A stretch of DNA of 64,000 bases, taken from Rubrivivax sp. GTDB taxonomy: Bacteria; Pseudomonadota; Gammaproteobacteria; Burkholderiales; Burkholderiaceae_C. The translations under genes were made by a program, and so were the position numbers. The notes below the pieces were generated by a model. The model was given only the letters and a program-made list of their open reading frames with translations, searched no databases and was not told where the DNA came from. The DNA is taken from NCBI GenBank assembly GCA_027484825.1, contig JAIXSE010000030.1, positions 1-64,000 on the forward strand. The letters are read 5' to 3'. Of this stretch, positions 17,001 to 25,078 are shown one piece after another. The number at the start of each line of letters is the position of its first letter. Positions within the stretch are counted from its first letter, which is position 1.

Positions 17001-17646
17001 CGCAGACCCGGGCCTCATGGGCTCCGAAGTCGTCCTCTTCCAGGAACTGGATCGGATGGGTGGCCACCACCGGCAACCCGGCCTGGGCTGCCAGCGGCAC
17101 CAACTGGCGCACCAGCGCCTCCTGGCCCGGCAGGCCGGCGCGTTGCAGCTCGATGTAGCAGCGGTTGGGATAGATGGCGGAGAGGCGCCGGGCCCAGTCC
17201 AGGGCGCGGTTGGCATCGCCGGCGACCAGCGCCTGGCCGATCGGGCCGAACTGCATGCCGCCCAGGCAGATCAGGCCCTCGTTGAGCTCCTGCATCCACT
17301 CCAGCTTCAGCAGCGCCTGGTTGCGCTGCACGTTCTGGATCCAGGCCCGCGACAGCAGCTCGCTCAGGTTGAGATACCCCTGGAAGTTCTGCACCAGCAG
17401 CAGCACGCGGCTGGGTGGCTTGTCGTGGCTGTCCGCCTCCAGCCAGACCTCGGCGCCGAGGATGGGCTTGACGCCCTTCTTGCGGCAGGCGTTGTAGAAC
17501 TTCACCCCGCCAAACATGTTGGCCAGGTCGGTCAGGCCCAGGGCCACCTGGCCGTCCTTGGCGGCGGCCTTGGCGGCATCGTCAACGCGCAGGGTGCCGT
17601 CGACCACGGAAAACTCGGTATGAATGCGGAGGTGAACAAAAGCCAT
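14092..17646 (-). CDS. dnaE: DNA polymerase III subunit alpha
   Basis: 1184 residues, the usual DnaE1 length. It is the replicative polymerase. The N-terminal PHP domain opens with FVHLRIHTEFSVVDG and GLTDLANMFG. The C-family palm has GPGRGSGAGSLVAYVL and the catalytic acidic motif PDFDIDFCQGNRDRVIEYV (about residues 400-420). The fingers and a tandem helix-hairpin-helix segment (GFNKSHAAAYSLLAYHTGWLK) follow, then an OB fold (VVVAGIVSDMRVINGQRG) and a C-terminal tail. The start at 17646 gives the normal N-terminus MAFVHLRIHTEFS. A TACAAT box stands seven bases upstream, so transcription may begin at the start codon. Confidence 0.97.
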   Translation of the reverse strand: MAFVHLRIHTEFSVVDGTLRVDDAAKAAAKDGQVALGLTDLANMFGGVKFYNACRKKGVKPILGAEVWLEADSHDKPPSRVLLLVQNFQGYLNLSELLSRAWIQNVQRNQALLKLEWMQELNEGLICLGGMQFGPIGQALVAGDANRALDWARRLSAIYPNRCYIELQRAGLPGQEALVRQLVPLAAQAGLPVVATHPIQFLEEDDFGAHEARVCVAEGETLSNPKRIKRFLPSQHFKKQAEMEALFADIPSAITNTVEIARRCSLTLVLGKPQLPNFPTPIRADGTPMPMEQYFRQLSYEGLEDRLNLLYPDPAKREAVRPRYVERLEFELNTIIKMGFPGYFLIVGDFIRWAKNNGCPVGPGRGSGAGSLVAYVLLITDLDPLQYNLLFERFLNPERVSMPDFDIDFCQGNRDRVIEYVKDKYGRPAVSQIATFGTMAAKGALRDIGRVLGMGFGHVDSIAKLVPAPPGKTVTLAKLPPDFDPDKSKMVYARHESPEIEEREKQDEEVAGLLEMAARVEGTVRSIGMHAGGVLIAPGKITDFCPQYQQPGSTSAVSQYDKDDVEAIGLVKFDFLGLATLTILELAKNFIVQQYPEHQDFAFETIPLDDKKTYKLFSDGLTESVFQFESSGMQRMLKDAKPSRLEDLIALNALYRPGPMDLIPSFVARKHGKEVVEYPHPLVEPVLSETYGIMVYQEQVMQTAQVLGGYSLGGADMLRRAMGKKKAEEMAMHRDLFRKGAAEKGIDQNKADEVFDLMEKFAGYGFNKSHAAAYSLLAYHTGWLKVHFTAEFFAANMTIESDDTDKLKVLMKDAKLFGIDFEPPNINLGVGRFEPMPPAPGSDAAADKRGSTPRSRKINYSLGAIKGTGAGAIEAIVRARTEGGPFKSFFDFCARVDRKSVNKRVVEALIKAGAFDALEPDRARLLASVSLGYTYADNLAQNVNQGGLFDFDDTHGSSTAEPELVEVPSWGIKERLSLEKTAIGFYLSGHLFDQCETEIRKMVRRRIVDLQDSREPVVVAGIVSDMRVINGQRGRVGIFKLDDKTDAIEAVANEELLNTNKELLTEDELVIAVGKVQNDRFSGGLRMNIQQVYSLPAARAKFGRFLRTAPNLPAATVLELIRTWPAKRVETEQGVLSQGLELRIPIRRDGAVAELGLGGAGKFWPSDEALQKLAPAEIVYDAGG

Positions 17647-17653
17647 ATCCGGG

Positions 17654-17659
17654 ATTGTA
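17654..17659 (-). promoter_or_regulatory. Candidate -10 element (TACAAT) for dnaE
   Basis: On the reverse strand TACAATCC ends seven bases before the dnaE ATG at 17646. Initiation from it would give a leaderless or nearly leaderless message, and no Shine-Dalgarno is visible. No good -35 hexamer is present. Confidence 0.35.
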
Positions 17660-17757
17660 GGGAGGCCGGGCGACCCTCCGGGCGTCTGGCATCCCCTTCC
17701 CGGGCGCTATGCTCACCGCACCCTTTGTTGACGCTCCTTGCCTGGAGTGCCCGGAAG

Positions 17758-18945
17758 ATGCCTGATACGACCGCCGTGCCCTTCTCTGCCTTTGTCTGCG
17801 CTTCTGTCTGCGCCCCAAAATCCACCTGGCAGCCGCTGTGCAGCGTGCTGGCGGCGCTATGCCTGGCCGGCCCGGCCCTGGCGGCCACCAGCGCGGCCCC
17901 CGCCCAGGCCCAGGCTGCGACCAAAGCCGGCGCCGCAGCCAACGCATCGGTCAAGCCATCGGCCAAAGCTTCGGCCAAAGCATCGGCCAACACACCGGTC
18001 AACACACCGGCCGGGGCGGCCTCCGGCGCGGCGGCCTCCGGCGCGGCGGCCACCCTGCCCACCAGCGCGGACATCATCGCTACCGCCCCGTCCGCCGCCT
18101 GGCGCGACGTGGATCCGGACAACCTGCTGATCATGACCCTGCCGCAAGGCGAGGCTTTCATCGAGCTCGCCCCGCGTTTTGCGCCGCGTCATGTCGACAA
18201 CATCCGTGCCCTGGCCCGCGGCGGTTACTGGGACGGTCTGGCCATCCTGCGGGTACAGGACAACTATGTGACGCAATGGGGCGACCCGAATGCCGATGAC
18301 GAGGACACCGGCCTGAAGGGCCAGGGGCGTCCGTTCCCGGCCGGCGCTGCCGCCCACCTGCCCGCGGAATTCGATGTGCCGCTCAAGGGCCTGCCGCTGA
18401 CCGTGCTGCCGGACGTGGACGGCTGGGCGCCGCGCGCCGGCCATGTGGACGGCTTTCCGGTGGCCGCCAATCCGGCGTCCGGACGCGCCTGGATGGCGCA
18501 CTGCTATGCCACCGTGGGCGCGGGCCGCGGCAACGAGGTCGACTCCAGCACCGGCGCCGAGCTGTATGTGGTCATCGGCCATGCGCCGCGCGGACTGGAC
18601 CTGAACATCACCGTCGTCGGCCGCGTGCTCAAGGGCATGGAATTCCTCTCCGCCCTGCCGCGCGGCACGGGCCGTCTGGGCTTCTACGAAAAGGCCGAGC
18701 AGCGCCAGCCGATCACCCGCGTGGCGCTGGCCTCCGCGCTGCCGGCGGACCAGCGCCCGCAGCTGCAGGTGCTGCGCACCGACACGCCCACCTGGCAGGC
18801 GCTGCTCAATGCGCGTCGCCATCGCGGTGGCTGGTTCGTGCACAGCCCGGAGCACACCGAGATCTGCACCGCCAGCGCCCCGGTCCGAACCCGACCGACG
18901 GACGTCAAGCTGGACCGCACCCCACCGCGCGAGACCAGCCGTTGA
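17758..18945 (+). CDS. Secreted cyclophilin-type peptidyl-prolyl isomerase-like protein
   Basis: 395 residues from ATG 17758. The reading frame stays open for kilobases upstream opposite dnaE, but that part is an antisense shadow. A signal peptide (about 20-42, [20 protein letters not shown]) is followed by a low-complexity Ala/Lys/Ser/Thr linker (about 45-105). The cyclophilin-like domain then starts at [29 protein letters not shown], and its later core is [30 protein letters not shown]. The family catalyses cis-trans isomerisation at prolines; here it would act in the periplasm. The segment between the two blocks is longer than in classical cyclophilins, so activity is less certain than the fold. 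Confidence 0.83.
   Translation: MPDTTAVPFSAFVCASVCAPKSTWQPLCSVLAALCLAGPALAATSAAPAQAQAATKAGAAANASVKPSAKASAKASANTPVNTPAGAASGAAASGAAATLPTSADIIATAPSAAWRDVDPDNLLIMTLPQGEAFIELAPRFAPRHVDNIRALARGGYWDGLAILRVQDNYVTQWGDPNADDEDTGLKGQGRPFPAGAAAHLPAEFDVPLKGLPLTVLPDVDGWAPRAGHVDGFPVAANPASGRAWMAHCYATVGAGRGNEVDSSTGAELYVVIGHAPRGLDLNITVVGRVLKGMEFLSALPRGTGRLGFYEKAEQRQPITRVALASALPADQRPQLQVLRTDTPTWQALLNARRHRGGWFVHSPEHTEICTASAPVRTRPTDVKLDRTPPRETSR
17944..18045 (+). repeat. Tandem 12-bp and 15-bp repeats coding the cyclophilin linker
   Basis: Five full 12-base units of the pattern GCATCGGCCAAA run from 17944 to 18003, with a partial sixth to 18012. They encode (S/T)(A/V)(K/N)(A/P) steps. Two exact 15-base units GCGGCCTCCGGCGCG follow at 18016-18030 and 18031-18045. 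The repeats keep the frame, so copy-number changes would only alter linker length. Confidence 0.8.
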
Positions 18946-18961
18946 GCGGTTTTCCACCCCC

Positions 18962-18967
18962 TACAAT
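18962..18967 (+). promoter_or_regulatory. Candidate -10 element (TACAAT) for trhO
   Basis: TACAATCG lies between the cyclophilin stop and trhO. TTGAGC at 18942-18947 is a possible -35, but the 14-base spacer is short. The same hexamer style occurs before dnaE. Confidence 0.35.
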
Positions 18968-19014
18968 CGCCGGTTTTGCACCGTAGCCACGGGCCTTGCG
19001 CCCGGTTTGCCGAC

Positions 19015-19791
19015 GTGAACCCATCCGGCCCGACCATCCTCAATATCTCCTGCTATCTCTTCGTCGGCATCGCCGACCCGCAGGCCCTGCGCGACCAGTT
19101 GCATGCGCACGCGACGCAGCTGGGCCTCAAGGGCACGGTGCTGATCGCCGAAGAGGGCATCAACCTGTTCCTGGCCGGCCCGGCCGCCGACGTGCAAGCC
19201 TGGGTGGACGCGCTGCGGACCGACGAACGCTTCGCCTCGCTGGCCCCCAAGGAAAGCTGGAGCGACACCGTCCCCTTCCGCAAGCTGCTGGTGAAGGTCA
19301 AGCCGGAGATCATCCGGATGAACCATCCCACCATCCGGCCGGACCGCAGCCCCCGCGCCCCGGCCCTGCCCGCCGCCACCCTCAAGCGCTGGCTGGACCA
19401 GGGCCATGATGACGACGGCCGTCCGGTGGTGACGCTGGACACCCGCAACGGCTTTGAAGTGGATGTGGGCGCGTTTGACGGCGCCATCGACTGGCGCATC
19501 ACCAAGTTCAGCGAGTTTCCGGACGCGGTGAAGGCCCACCGCACCGAGCTGGAAGGCAAGACGGTGGTGAGCTACTGCACCGGCGGCATCCGCTGCGAGA
19601 AGGCGGCCCTGTACCTCGCCGAGCAAAACCTCGGCGCGCCGGTGTACCAGCTGGAGGGCGGCATCCTGAAGTACTTCGAGGAAGTGGGCGGCGCCCACTA
19701 TCACGGCGATTGCTTCGTGTTTGATGAGCGCCGGGCCGTTGATCCTGAATTGGCCCCCTCGCCGGACAATGAAGCGCTGGATCGCCACTGA
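19015..19791 (+). CDS. trhO: tRNA uridine(34) hydroxylase, rhodanese-domain family (TrhO)
   Basis: 258 residues from GTG 19015; a TTG at 18976 would add 13. The N-terminal ferredoxin-like half has [10 protein letters not shown] and [18 protein letters not shown] (about 35-52). A rhodanese domain follows, with the active-site loop [12 protein letters not shown] (catalytic Cys about residue 185) and the C-terminal block [14 protein letters not shown]. The family hydroxylates U34 of tRNAs on the way to 5-methoxy/carboxymethoxyuridine, independently of the prephenate route. The block order is that of the YceA/UPF0176 family. It lies 5 bases before the alpha/beta hydrolase gene and is probably co-transcribed with it. 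Confidence 0.9.
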   Translation: MNPSGPTILNISCYLFVGIADPQALRDQLHAHATQLGLKGTVLIAEEGINLFLAGPAADVQAWVDALRTDERFASLAPKESWSDTVPFRKLLVKVKPEIIRMNHPTIRPDRSPRAPALPAATLKRWLDQGHDDDGRPVVTLDTRNGFEVDVGAFDGAIDWRITKFSEFPDAVKAHRTELEGKTVVSYCTGGIRCEKAALYLAEQNLGAPVYQLEGGILKYFEEVGGAHYHGDCFVFDERRAVDPELAPSPDNEALDRH

Positions 19792-19796
19792 GCGGC

Positions 19797-20771
19797 ATGA
19801 CCGAACGCCCCACCGTCCTTGCCAGGTTGATGAAGCTGCTGGGCTTCCTGGTGCTGGCCACCGCCCTGCTGGCGATGGCCTTCCATGCACCGGACCGGCC
19901 GCTGGAGAGCCTGCTGAGCCGCTGGGCTGAGGCCCCCTCCGACTTCATCGAGCTGCCGGTGGGGGACGGCAGGACGCAGCTGGTGCATCTGCGCGATGAG
20001 GGCCCCAGGGACGATGCCGCCCCGATCGTGCTGCTGCACGGCACCGGGTCCAGCCTGCACACCTGGGCCGGCTGGGTGTCCGAGCTCAAGACCGAGCGCC
20101 GGGTCATCACCCTGGACCTGCCGGGCTTCGGCCTCACCGGCCCCTCGGCGCTAGGCGATTACAGCGACGAAGCCTATGACCGATTTCTGCAGGCATTTCT
20201 GGCCCATCTGAAGCTGGACCGGGTGGTGCTGGGCGGCAATTCCCTGGGCGGCGGCATTGCCTGGGGCTACGCCGCACGGCATCCGCAGCAGGTGGCCGCG
20301 CTGGTGCTGGTGGATGCTGGCAACCTGGCGGTGGCCAGCACGTCGGTCCCGGCCGGTTTCCAGATTCCCCAGTCCGCCGTACTCCGGGCCCTGGCCCGAA
20401 ATTTCCTGCCCAGGCCACTGGTGGAGCGCAGTGTCAAGAGCGTCTATGGGGATCCTTCCAAGGTCACGGCCGCCCTGGTGGACCGGTATTTCGAGCTGAC
20501 GTTGCGTGAAGGCAACCGCGAGGCCCTGGCCCGTCGCCTGGGCCAGCGCACGCCCGGACGCTTCACTGACCTGTTGCCCCGCATCCAGGCGCCGACGCTG
20601 ATCCTGTGGGGCGGCCAGGACCGGCTGATCCCGCCCGAAGCCGCCCGCATCTTCCAGCAGCAGATCCCGCACAGCCGGCTCGAAATCTTCCCCGCGCTGG
20701 GCCATGTCCCCCAGGAGGAGGACCCCTTGTCCACCGTCCGACCGGTCTACACGTTTTTGCACTCTCTATAA
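19797..20771 (+). CDS. Alpha/beta hydrolase, membrane-anchored
   Basis: 324 residues. An N-terminal hydrophobic segment (about 11-30, MKLLGFLVLATALLAMAF) suggests a signal anchor. The hydrolase fold shows the oxyanion loop IVLLHGTGSS (about 77-86), nucleophile elbow GGNSLGGG (Ser about residue 149), acid in GGQDRLIPP (about residue 270) and the terminal His in ALGHVPQEE. The catalytic triad is therefore complete. Substrate unknown; esterases, C-C hydrolases and haloalkane dehalogenases share this layout. It follows trhO by five bases. Its stop codon falls inside CTCTATAACC, just ahead of the ABC transporter operon. Confidence 0.85.
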   Translation: MTERPTVLARLMKLLGFLVLATALLAMAFHAPDRPLESLLSRWAEAPSDFIELPVGDGRTQLVHLRDEGPRDDAAPIVLLHGTGSSLHTWAGWVSELKTERRVITLDLPGFGLTGPSALGDYSDEAYDRFLQAFLAHLKLDRVVLGGNSLGGGIAWGYAARHPQQVAALVLVDAGNLAVASTSVPAGFQIPQSAVLRALARNFLPRPLVERSVKSVYGDPSKVTAALVDRYFELTLREGNREALARRLGQRTPGRFTDLLPRIQAPTLILWGGQDRLIPPEAARIFQQQIPHSRLEIFPALGHVPQEEDPLSTVRPVYTFLHSL

Positions 20772-20839
20772 CCCTGATGGTTGCGAGTCTTGCCGCATTG
20801 CAACATCGGCCTTTCTGAATCCCCCACAAAGGAAACTTC

Positions 20840-21634
20840 ATGCAACGTCGCTTTCTGATCGCCCGCGCCACCCTGGTGGCGGCTGCCCTGCTGGCTGCGG
20901 CCGGTGCCCAGGCCCAGTCTCCGGAGTGGAAGAAGATCCGCATTGGCGTGGAAGGCGCCTACCCTCCCTTCTCGGAAGTGGGCTCGGACGGCAAGCTCAA
21001 GGGCTTTGAGATCGACCTGGCCAACGCCCTGTGCGCCCAGATGAAGGCCGAGTGCACCCTGGTGCAGCAGGACTTCGACGGCCTGATCCCCGCCCTGCAG
21101 TCGCGCAAGGTGGACGCCATCATCGCGTCGATGTCCATCACCGATGAGCGCAAGAAGGTCATCGCCTTCTCCAACCCGTACTACAGCGTCCCGGCCCGCT
21201 TCGCGGCCAAGGCCGGCGCCAAGTTCGACTTCAGCCCGGCCGGCCTGAAGGGCAAGAAGATCGGCGTGCAGCGCGCCACCATCCATGAGAAGTTCGTGGA
21301 TGCCACCTTCAAGCAGAGCGACATCGTGCGCTACGCCACGCAAGACCAGGCCTTCCTGGACCTGAAGTCCGGCCGTGTCGACCTGACGCTGGCCGACATG
21401 GTGGCCACCGACATGGGCTTCATCCAGACCCCGGCCGGCAAGGGCTACGAGATGGTCGGCCCCGAGTACAACGACCCGAAGTACTTCGGCGTCGGTGTGG
21501 GCGTGGGTCTGCGCAAGCAGGACGAAAAAACCCTGGCCAAGAAATTCAATGACGGCATTGCCGCACTGAAGACCAGCGGCGAGTTCAAGAAGCTGAACGA
21601 CAAGTACTTCAAGTACGACATCTCGGTGAAGTAA
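20840..21634 (+). CDS. aotJ: Basic amino-acid ABC transporter, periplasmic binding protein
   Basis: 264 residues with a clear signal peptide cleaved after AGAQAQ (about residue 26). It has the family-3 solute-binding fold: IRIGVEGAYPPFSE (about 33-46), GFEIDLANALC, DFDGLIPALQSRKVDAIIASMSITDERKKVIAFSNPYY and GKKIGVQRATIHEKF. This signature is shared by ArgT/HisJ/AotJ proteins that bind lysine, arginine, ornithine or histidine. RBS AAAGGAAA precedes the ATG. Gene order (binding protein, two permeases, M14 protein, ATPase) matches aotJQMOP of Pseudomonas, which imports arginine and ornithine. The ligand is inferred from family and order. Confidence 0.85.
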   Translation: MQRRFLIARATLVAAALLAAAGAQAQSPEWKKIRIGVEGAYPPFSEVGSDGKLKGFEIDLANALCAQMKAECTLVQQDFDGLIPALQSRKVDAIIASMSITDERKKVIAFSNPYYSVPARFAAKAGAKFDFSPAGLKGKKIGVQRATIHEKFVDATFKQSDIVRYATQDQAFLDLKSGRVDLTLADMVATDMGFIQTPAGKGYEMVGPEYNDPKYFGVGVGVGLRKQDEKTLAKKFNDGIAALKTSGEFKKLNDKYFKYDISVK

Positions 21635-21640
21635 GCCTCA

Positions 21641-21707
21641 CCGGGCGGTGCGCCGAGCGCGTGCCGCCCGGGGTGTGACGCCTGCAGCCGCCTCGGCGGC
21701 GGCAGGC
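21641..21707 (+). promoter_or_regulatory. Two tandem GC hairpins between the binding-protein and permease genes
   Basis: CCGGGCGG (21641-21648) pairs with CCGCCCGG (21664-21671). A second stem, GCCTGC-A-GCCGC (21680-21691), pairs with GCGGC-G-GCAGGC (21696-21707). Neither has a T-tract, so full termination is unlikely. Hairpins at this place often protect the binding-protein mRNA and lower expression of the membrane subunits. Confidence 0.55.
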
Positions 21708-21730
21708 CTGTGATGGATGAAGAGACGTTG

Positions 21731-22423
21731 ATGAATCTGCATGGGTTTTTGCCCAGCCTGCTGGAAGGCTCCTTGCTGACCCTGGCTGTGGCGCTGAGTT
21801 CCATGGCGCTGGCCATGCTGCTGGGCCTGATCGGCGCGCTGGCCAAGCTGTCGCGCTGGCGGGCGGCCAGGCTGGTGGCCACGGTCTACACCACGCTCAT
21901 CCGCGGCGTGCCCGACCTGCTGCTGATGCTGCTGATCTTCTTCGGCGGCCAAGTGCTGGTGAACAGCGTGGCGGCGACCCTGGGCCATGACGACTACATC
22001 GACATCAACCCCTTCGTGGCCGGTGTGCTGACCATCGGCTTCATCTTCGGCGCCTACCTCACCGAAGCCTTCCGCGGCGCCTTCCTGGCCGTGCCGCCCG
22101 GGCAGCGGGAGGCGGGCCTGGCCTACGGCATGTCGGCGCGCCAGATTGCGTGGCGCATCACCTTCCCGCAGATGTTCCGCCATGCGCTGCCCGGCCTGTC
22201 CAACAACTGGCTGGTGCTGATCAAGAGCACGGCCATTGTCTCGGTCATCGGCCTGCACGACCTGATGACGCGCGGCATGCAGGCGGCCGGCAGCACCCGG
22301 GAACCGTTTGTGTTCTACAGCGCCGTCGCCCTCATCTACCTGGTGTTCACCACCGTGTCCGAGCTGCTGTTCAGCCACCTGAACCAGCGACTGTCCATGG
22401 GGGTCCGGCGCCAGTCGCTGTGA
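21731..22423 (+). CDS. aotQ: Basic amino-acid ABC transporter permease (HisQ/AotQ type)
   Basis: 230 residues, an inner-membrane permease with about five helices. It has the EAA-loop segment LTEAFRGAFLAVPPGQREAGLAYGMS (about 105-130), which contacts the ATPase. The start ATG 21731 is chosen for its GAAGAG Shine-Dalgarno and because MNLHGFLPSLLEGSLLTLAVALSS aligns in length with HisQ starts; GTG 21710 and ATG 21713 are in frame but sit three to six bases from the end of a hairpin and have no SD. It partners with the next permease to form the heterodimeric channel. Confidence 0.88.
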   Translation: MNLHGFLPSLLEGSLLTLAVALSSMALAMLLGLIGALAKLSRWRAARLVATVYTTLIRGVPDLLLMLLIFFGGQVLVNSVAATLGHDDYIDINPFVAGVLTIGFIFGAYLTEAFRGAFLAVPPGQREAGLAYGMSARQIAWRITFPQMFRHALPGLSNNWLVLIKSTAIVSVIGLHDLMTRGMQAAGSTREPFVFYSAVALIYLVFTTVSELLFSHLNQRLSMGVRRQSL

Positions 22424-22463
22424 ACCGCCGCTTCCTGCTCCGCCCCCTTCAGCGCTGCCGCTC

Positions 22464-23150
22464 ATGAATCTGGACGCCATCCTCGAGAATTTCCCCCGCT
22501 ACCTGCAGGGAGCCCAGGCCACGGCCGAACTGCTGGCCATATCGCTGCTGATCGGGCTGGCCCTGGCCATTCCGCTGGCCGTGCTGCGCACCCTGCCCAT
22601 ACCGTGGCTGTCCCGCCCGATCTGGGTCTACACCTACGTGTTCCGCGGCACCCCCATGCTGGTGCAGCTCTTCCTCATCTATTACGGGCTGGGCCAGTTC
22701 GAATGGATGCAGCAAAGCGTGCTGTGGCCGCTGTTCAGCTCCGCCTGGTTCTGCGCCTGCCTGACCTTCGTGCTCAACACCTGCGCCTACACCACCGAAA
22801 TCATCGCCGGCTCCATCCGGGCCCTGCCCTACGGCGAAATCGAGGCGGCCAAGGCGCTGGGCATGACCCGCTGGGTGATGCTGCGCCGCATCGTGCTGCC
22901 CTCGGCCCTGCGCCGCTCGCTGCCCGCCTACAGCAATGAGGTGATCTTCATGCTGCACGGCACCTCGCTGGCCAGTGTGGTCACCATCATGGACCTCACC
23001 GGCGCGGCCCGCGAGATCAACTCCACCTACTACATCCCCTTCGAGGCCTTCATCACGGCGGCTCTGTTCTACTTCAGCTTCACCCTGGTGCTCGTGGGCC
23101 TGTTCCACAAGGCCGAGGCCCGCTGGCTCAAGCCGCTGATGCCGCGCTGA
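22464..23150 (+). CDS. aotM: Basic amino-acid ABC transporter permease (HisM/AotM type)
   Basis: 228 residues. N-terminal AILENFPRYLQGAQATAELLAISLLIGLALAIPLAVLR is the HisM/ArtM pattern, and the EAA loop is EIIAGSIRALPYGEIEAAKALGM-like (about 112-135). About five membrane helices are predicted. It lies 40 bases after the first permease and 20 bases before the M14 gene, in one operon. Inferred role: the second channel subunit for arginine/ornithine/lysine-type uptake. Confidence 0.88.
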   Translation: MNLDAILENFPRYLQGAQATAELLAISLLIGLALAIPLAVLRTLPIPWLSRPIWVYTYVFRGTPMLVQLFLIYYGLGQFEWMQQSVLWPLFSSAWFCACLTFVLNTCAYTTEIIAGSIRALPYGEIEAAKALGMTRWVMLRRIVLPSALRRSLPAYSNEVIFMLHGTSLASVVTIMDLTGAAREINSTYYIPFEAFITAALFYFSFTLVLVGLFHKAEARWLKPLMPR

Positions 23151-23170
23151 CGGCCCTGCCCCCTTCTTCC

Positions 23171-24292
23171 ATGCAACTCCGACAACATCTTCTGCCCAGC
23201 CCCGCGCCGGGCACTCAGCGCGAACTCGTCTCGCTGCATTACGGCCGTCCCGGCAGTGGTCCCAAGGTCTACATCCAGGCGTCGCTGCATGCGGACGAGC
23301 TGCCCGGCATGCTCACCGCCTGGCATCTGCGCCGTCAGCTCGATGCGCTGGAGAGCGCCGGCCGCATTCAGGGCGAGATCGTGCTGGTGCCGATGGCCAA
23401 CCCGATCGGCCTGTCGCAATGGTGGCTGCAGTCGCACCTGGGGCGCTTCGAATCACTCTCGGGCGAGAACTTCAACCGGCACTATCCGGTCTTCATCGAA
23501 GCCGCCGCGGCCAAGGCCGAGCCGCTGCTCACCGACGATGCAGCCCACAACGTCAGCGTGCTGCGCCGGGCGCTGTTGGCCGAGATCGATGCGGCCCCCG
23601 CCGCCACCGAGCTGCAGGCCCTGCGCAAGACGCTGATGCGGCTGGCCTGCGACGCGGACGTGGTGCTGGACCTGCACTGCGATGCCCAGGCCCTGATGCA
23701 TCTCTACACCGAGACCCCCTGCTGGCCCGACTGCGAGCCGCTGGCCGCCTACCTCGGCGCTGCGGTGACCCTGCTGGCCCAGGACTCCGGCGACCAGCCC
23801 TTCGACGAAGCCTGCTCGCAGCCCTGGTGGCGATGGAAGGATCATTTCGGCGATCGATTCCCGATTCCGCAGGCCTGCCTGTCGGTGACGGTCGAGCTGC
23901 GCGGCCAGCAGGACGTCCACCACGACCTGGCCAGCAAGGACGCCCAGGCCCTGCTGGACTTCCTGAGCTTCCGGGGCGTCATCAGCGGCCCGGTGCCACC
24001 GACGCCCGCGCCCGTCGGCGACGCGCGCCCGCTGGCCGGCTGCATGCCCATCCAGAGTCCGGTCCCCGGTGTGCTGACCTTCGTGCGGGAGGTCGGCGAC
24101 GTGGTGGCCCAGGGGGATGTGCTGGCCCATGTGATTGATCCGATCAGCGCCGTGGTCACCGAACTGACCAGTCCGGTGGACGGACTGCTGTTTGCCCGCG
24201 ACACGCTGCGTCTCGTGACCGCCGGGGCCAAGGTTGCAAAAGTCGCCGGACGCGAAGCGCTGCGGACCGGCAAGTTGTTGGGAGCCCGTTGA
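23171..24292 (+). CDS. aotO: Succinylglutamate desuccinylase/aspartoacylase-family protein (AotO-like)
   Basis: 373 residues of the zinc M14 (AstE/AspA) family. The ligand pair HADE gives His40 and Glu43, the third ligand is the His of DLHCD (about residue 174), and the catalytic Glu is probably in VTVELRGQ. The C-terminal 80 residues ([20 protein letters not shown] onward) form a biotinyl/lipoyl-like beta-barrel. Pseudomonas aotO occupies the same operon position but its role in transport is undefined. It may deacylate an imported or intracellular N-acyl amino acid. The stop overlaps the ATPase start by one base, so expression is coupled with the transporter. Confidence 0.83.
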   Translation: MQLRQHLLPSPAPGTQRELVSLHYGRPGSGPKVYIQASLHADELPGMLTAWHLRRQLDALESAGRIQGEIVLVPMANPIGLSQWWLQSHLGRFESLSGENFNRHYPVFIEAAAAKAEPLLTDDAAHNVSVLRRALLAEIDAAPAATELQALRKTLMRLACDADVVLDLHCDAQALMHLYTETPCWPDCEPLAAYLGAAVTLLAQDSGDQPFDEACSQPWWRWKDHFGDRFPIPQACLSVTVELRGQQDVHHDLASKDAQALLDFLSFRGVISGPVPPTPAPVGDARPLAGCMPIQSPVPGVLTFVREVGDVVAQGDVLAHVIDPISAVVTELTSPVDGLLFARDTLRLVTAGAKVAKVAGREALRTGKLLGAR

Positions 24293-25062
24293 TGTCCGCC
24301 GCCAGTCTTTCTGTCCTTGACCTGCACAAGCGCTATGGCGACCGGGAGGTGCTCAAGGGCGTCTCGCTGTCGGCCCAGCCCGGCGACGTGATCACGCTGA
24401 TCGGCTCCAGCGGCTCCGGCAAGAGCACCTTCCTGCGCTGCCTCAACCTGCTGGAGCAGCCCTACGAGGGCACGCTGCGTCTGGGTGAGGAGGAACTCAA
24501 GCTGGTGCGCGACCGCGACGGCAGCCTGCGTGCGGCCGATGCCGCGCAGTTGCAGCGCTGGCGGGCCCGGCTGGCGATGGTGTTCCAGAACTTCAATCTG
24601 TGGGCCCACCGCACCGTGCTGGAGAACGTGATCGAGGCGCCGGTGCATGTGCTCAAGCAGCCCCGGGCGCAGGCCATCGAGAAGGCGGAAGCGCTGCTGG
24701 CCCGGGTGGGTGTGGCGCATCGCAAGGATGTCTATCCGGCGCAGTTGTCCGGCGGCGAGCAGCAGCGCGTGGCCATTGCCCGCGCGCTGGCGGTCGAGCC
24801 GGAAGTGATGCTGTTCGACGAACCCACCTCCGCGCTGGATCCGGAGCTGGTCGGCGAGGTGCTCAAGGTCATGCGGGACCTGGCCGCTGAGGGCCGCACC
24901 ATGATCGTCGTGACCCATGAGATGGGCTTTGCGCGTGAGGTGTCCACCCACACCATGTTCCTGCACCAGGGACGGGTGGAGGAACAGGGCAATCCGCGTG
25001 AGGTGCTGAGCTCGCCGCAGAGTGAACGGCTGAAGGCCTTCCTGAGCGGCGGGTTGAAGTGA
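24292..25062 (+). CDS. aotP: Basic amino-acid ABC transporter ATP-binding protein (HisP/AotP type)
   Basis: 256 residues from ATG 24292; a TTG one codon upstream is also in frame. The polar amino-acid ABC ATPase signature is complete: Walker [18 protein letters not shown] (about 37-53), Q-loop MVFQNFNLW, signature [15 protein letters not shown] (about 149-163), Walker [15 protein letters not shown] and the switch His VTHEMGF. It powers the two permeases encoded upstream. It ends convergently 16 bases from the FliK-like gene. Confidence 0.93.
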   Translation: MSAASLSVLDLHKRYGDREVLKGVSLSAQPGDVITLIGSSGSGKSTFLRCLNLLEQPYEGTLRLGEEELKLVRDRDGSLRAADAAQLQRWRARLAMVFQNFNLWAHRTVLENVIEAPVHVLKQPRAQAIEKAEALLARVGVAHRKDVYPAQLSGGEQQRVAIARALAVEPEVMLFDEPTSALDPELVGEVLKVMRDLAAEGRTMIVVTHEMGFAREVSTHTMFLHQGRVEEQGNPREVLSSPQSERLKAFLSGGLK

Positions 25063-25078
25063 AGCGGGCGGCGTTGCC

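Noticed and set aside
14065-17757. Very long open frame on the + strand opposite dnaE joined to the cyclophilin gene (1626 codons in all)
   Set aside because: Composition is that of an antisense shadow of dnaE codons. The signal peptide of the cyclophilin-like protein begins at 17758.
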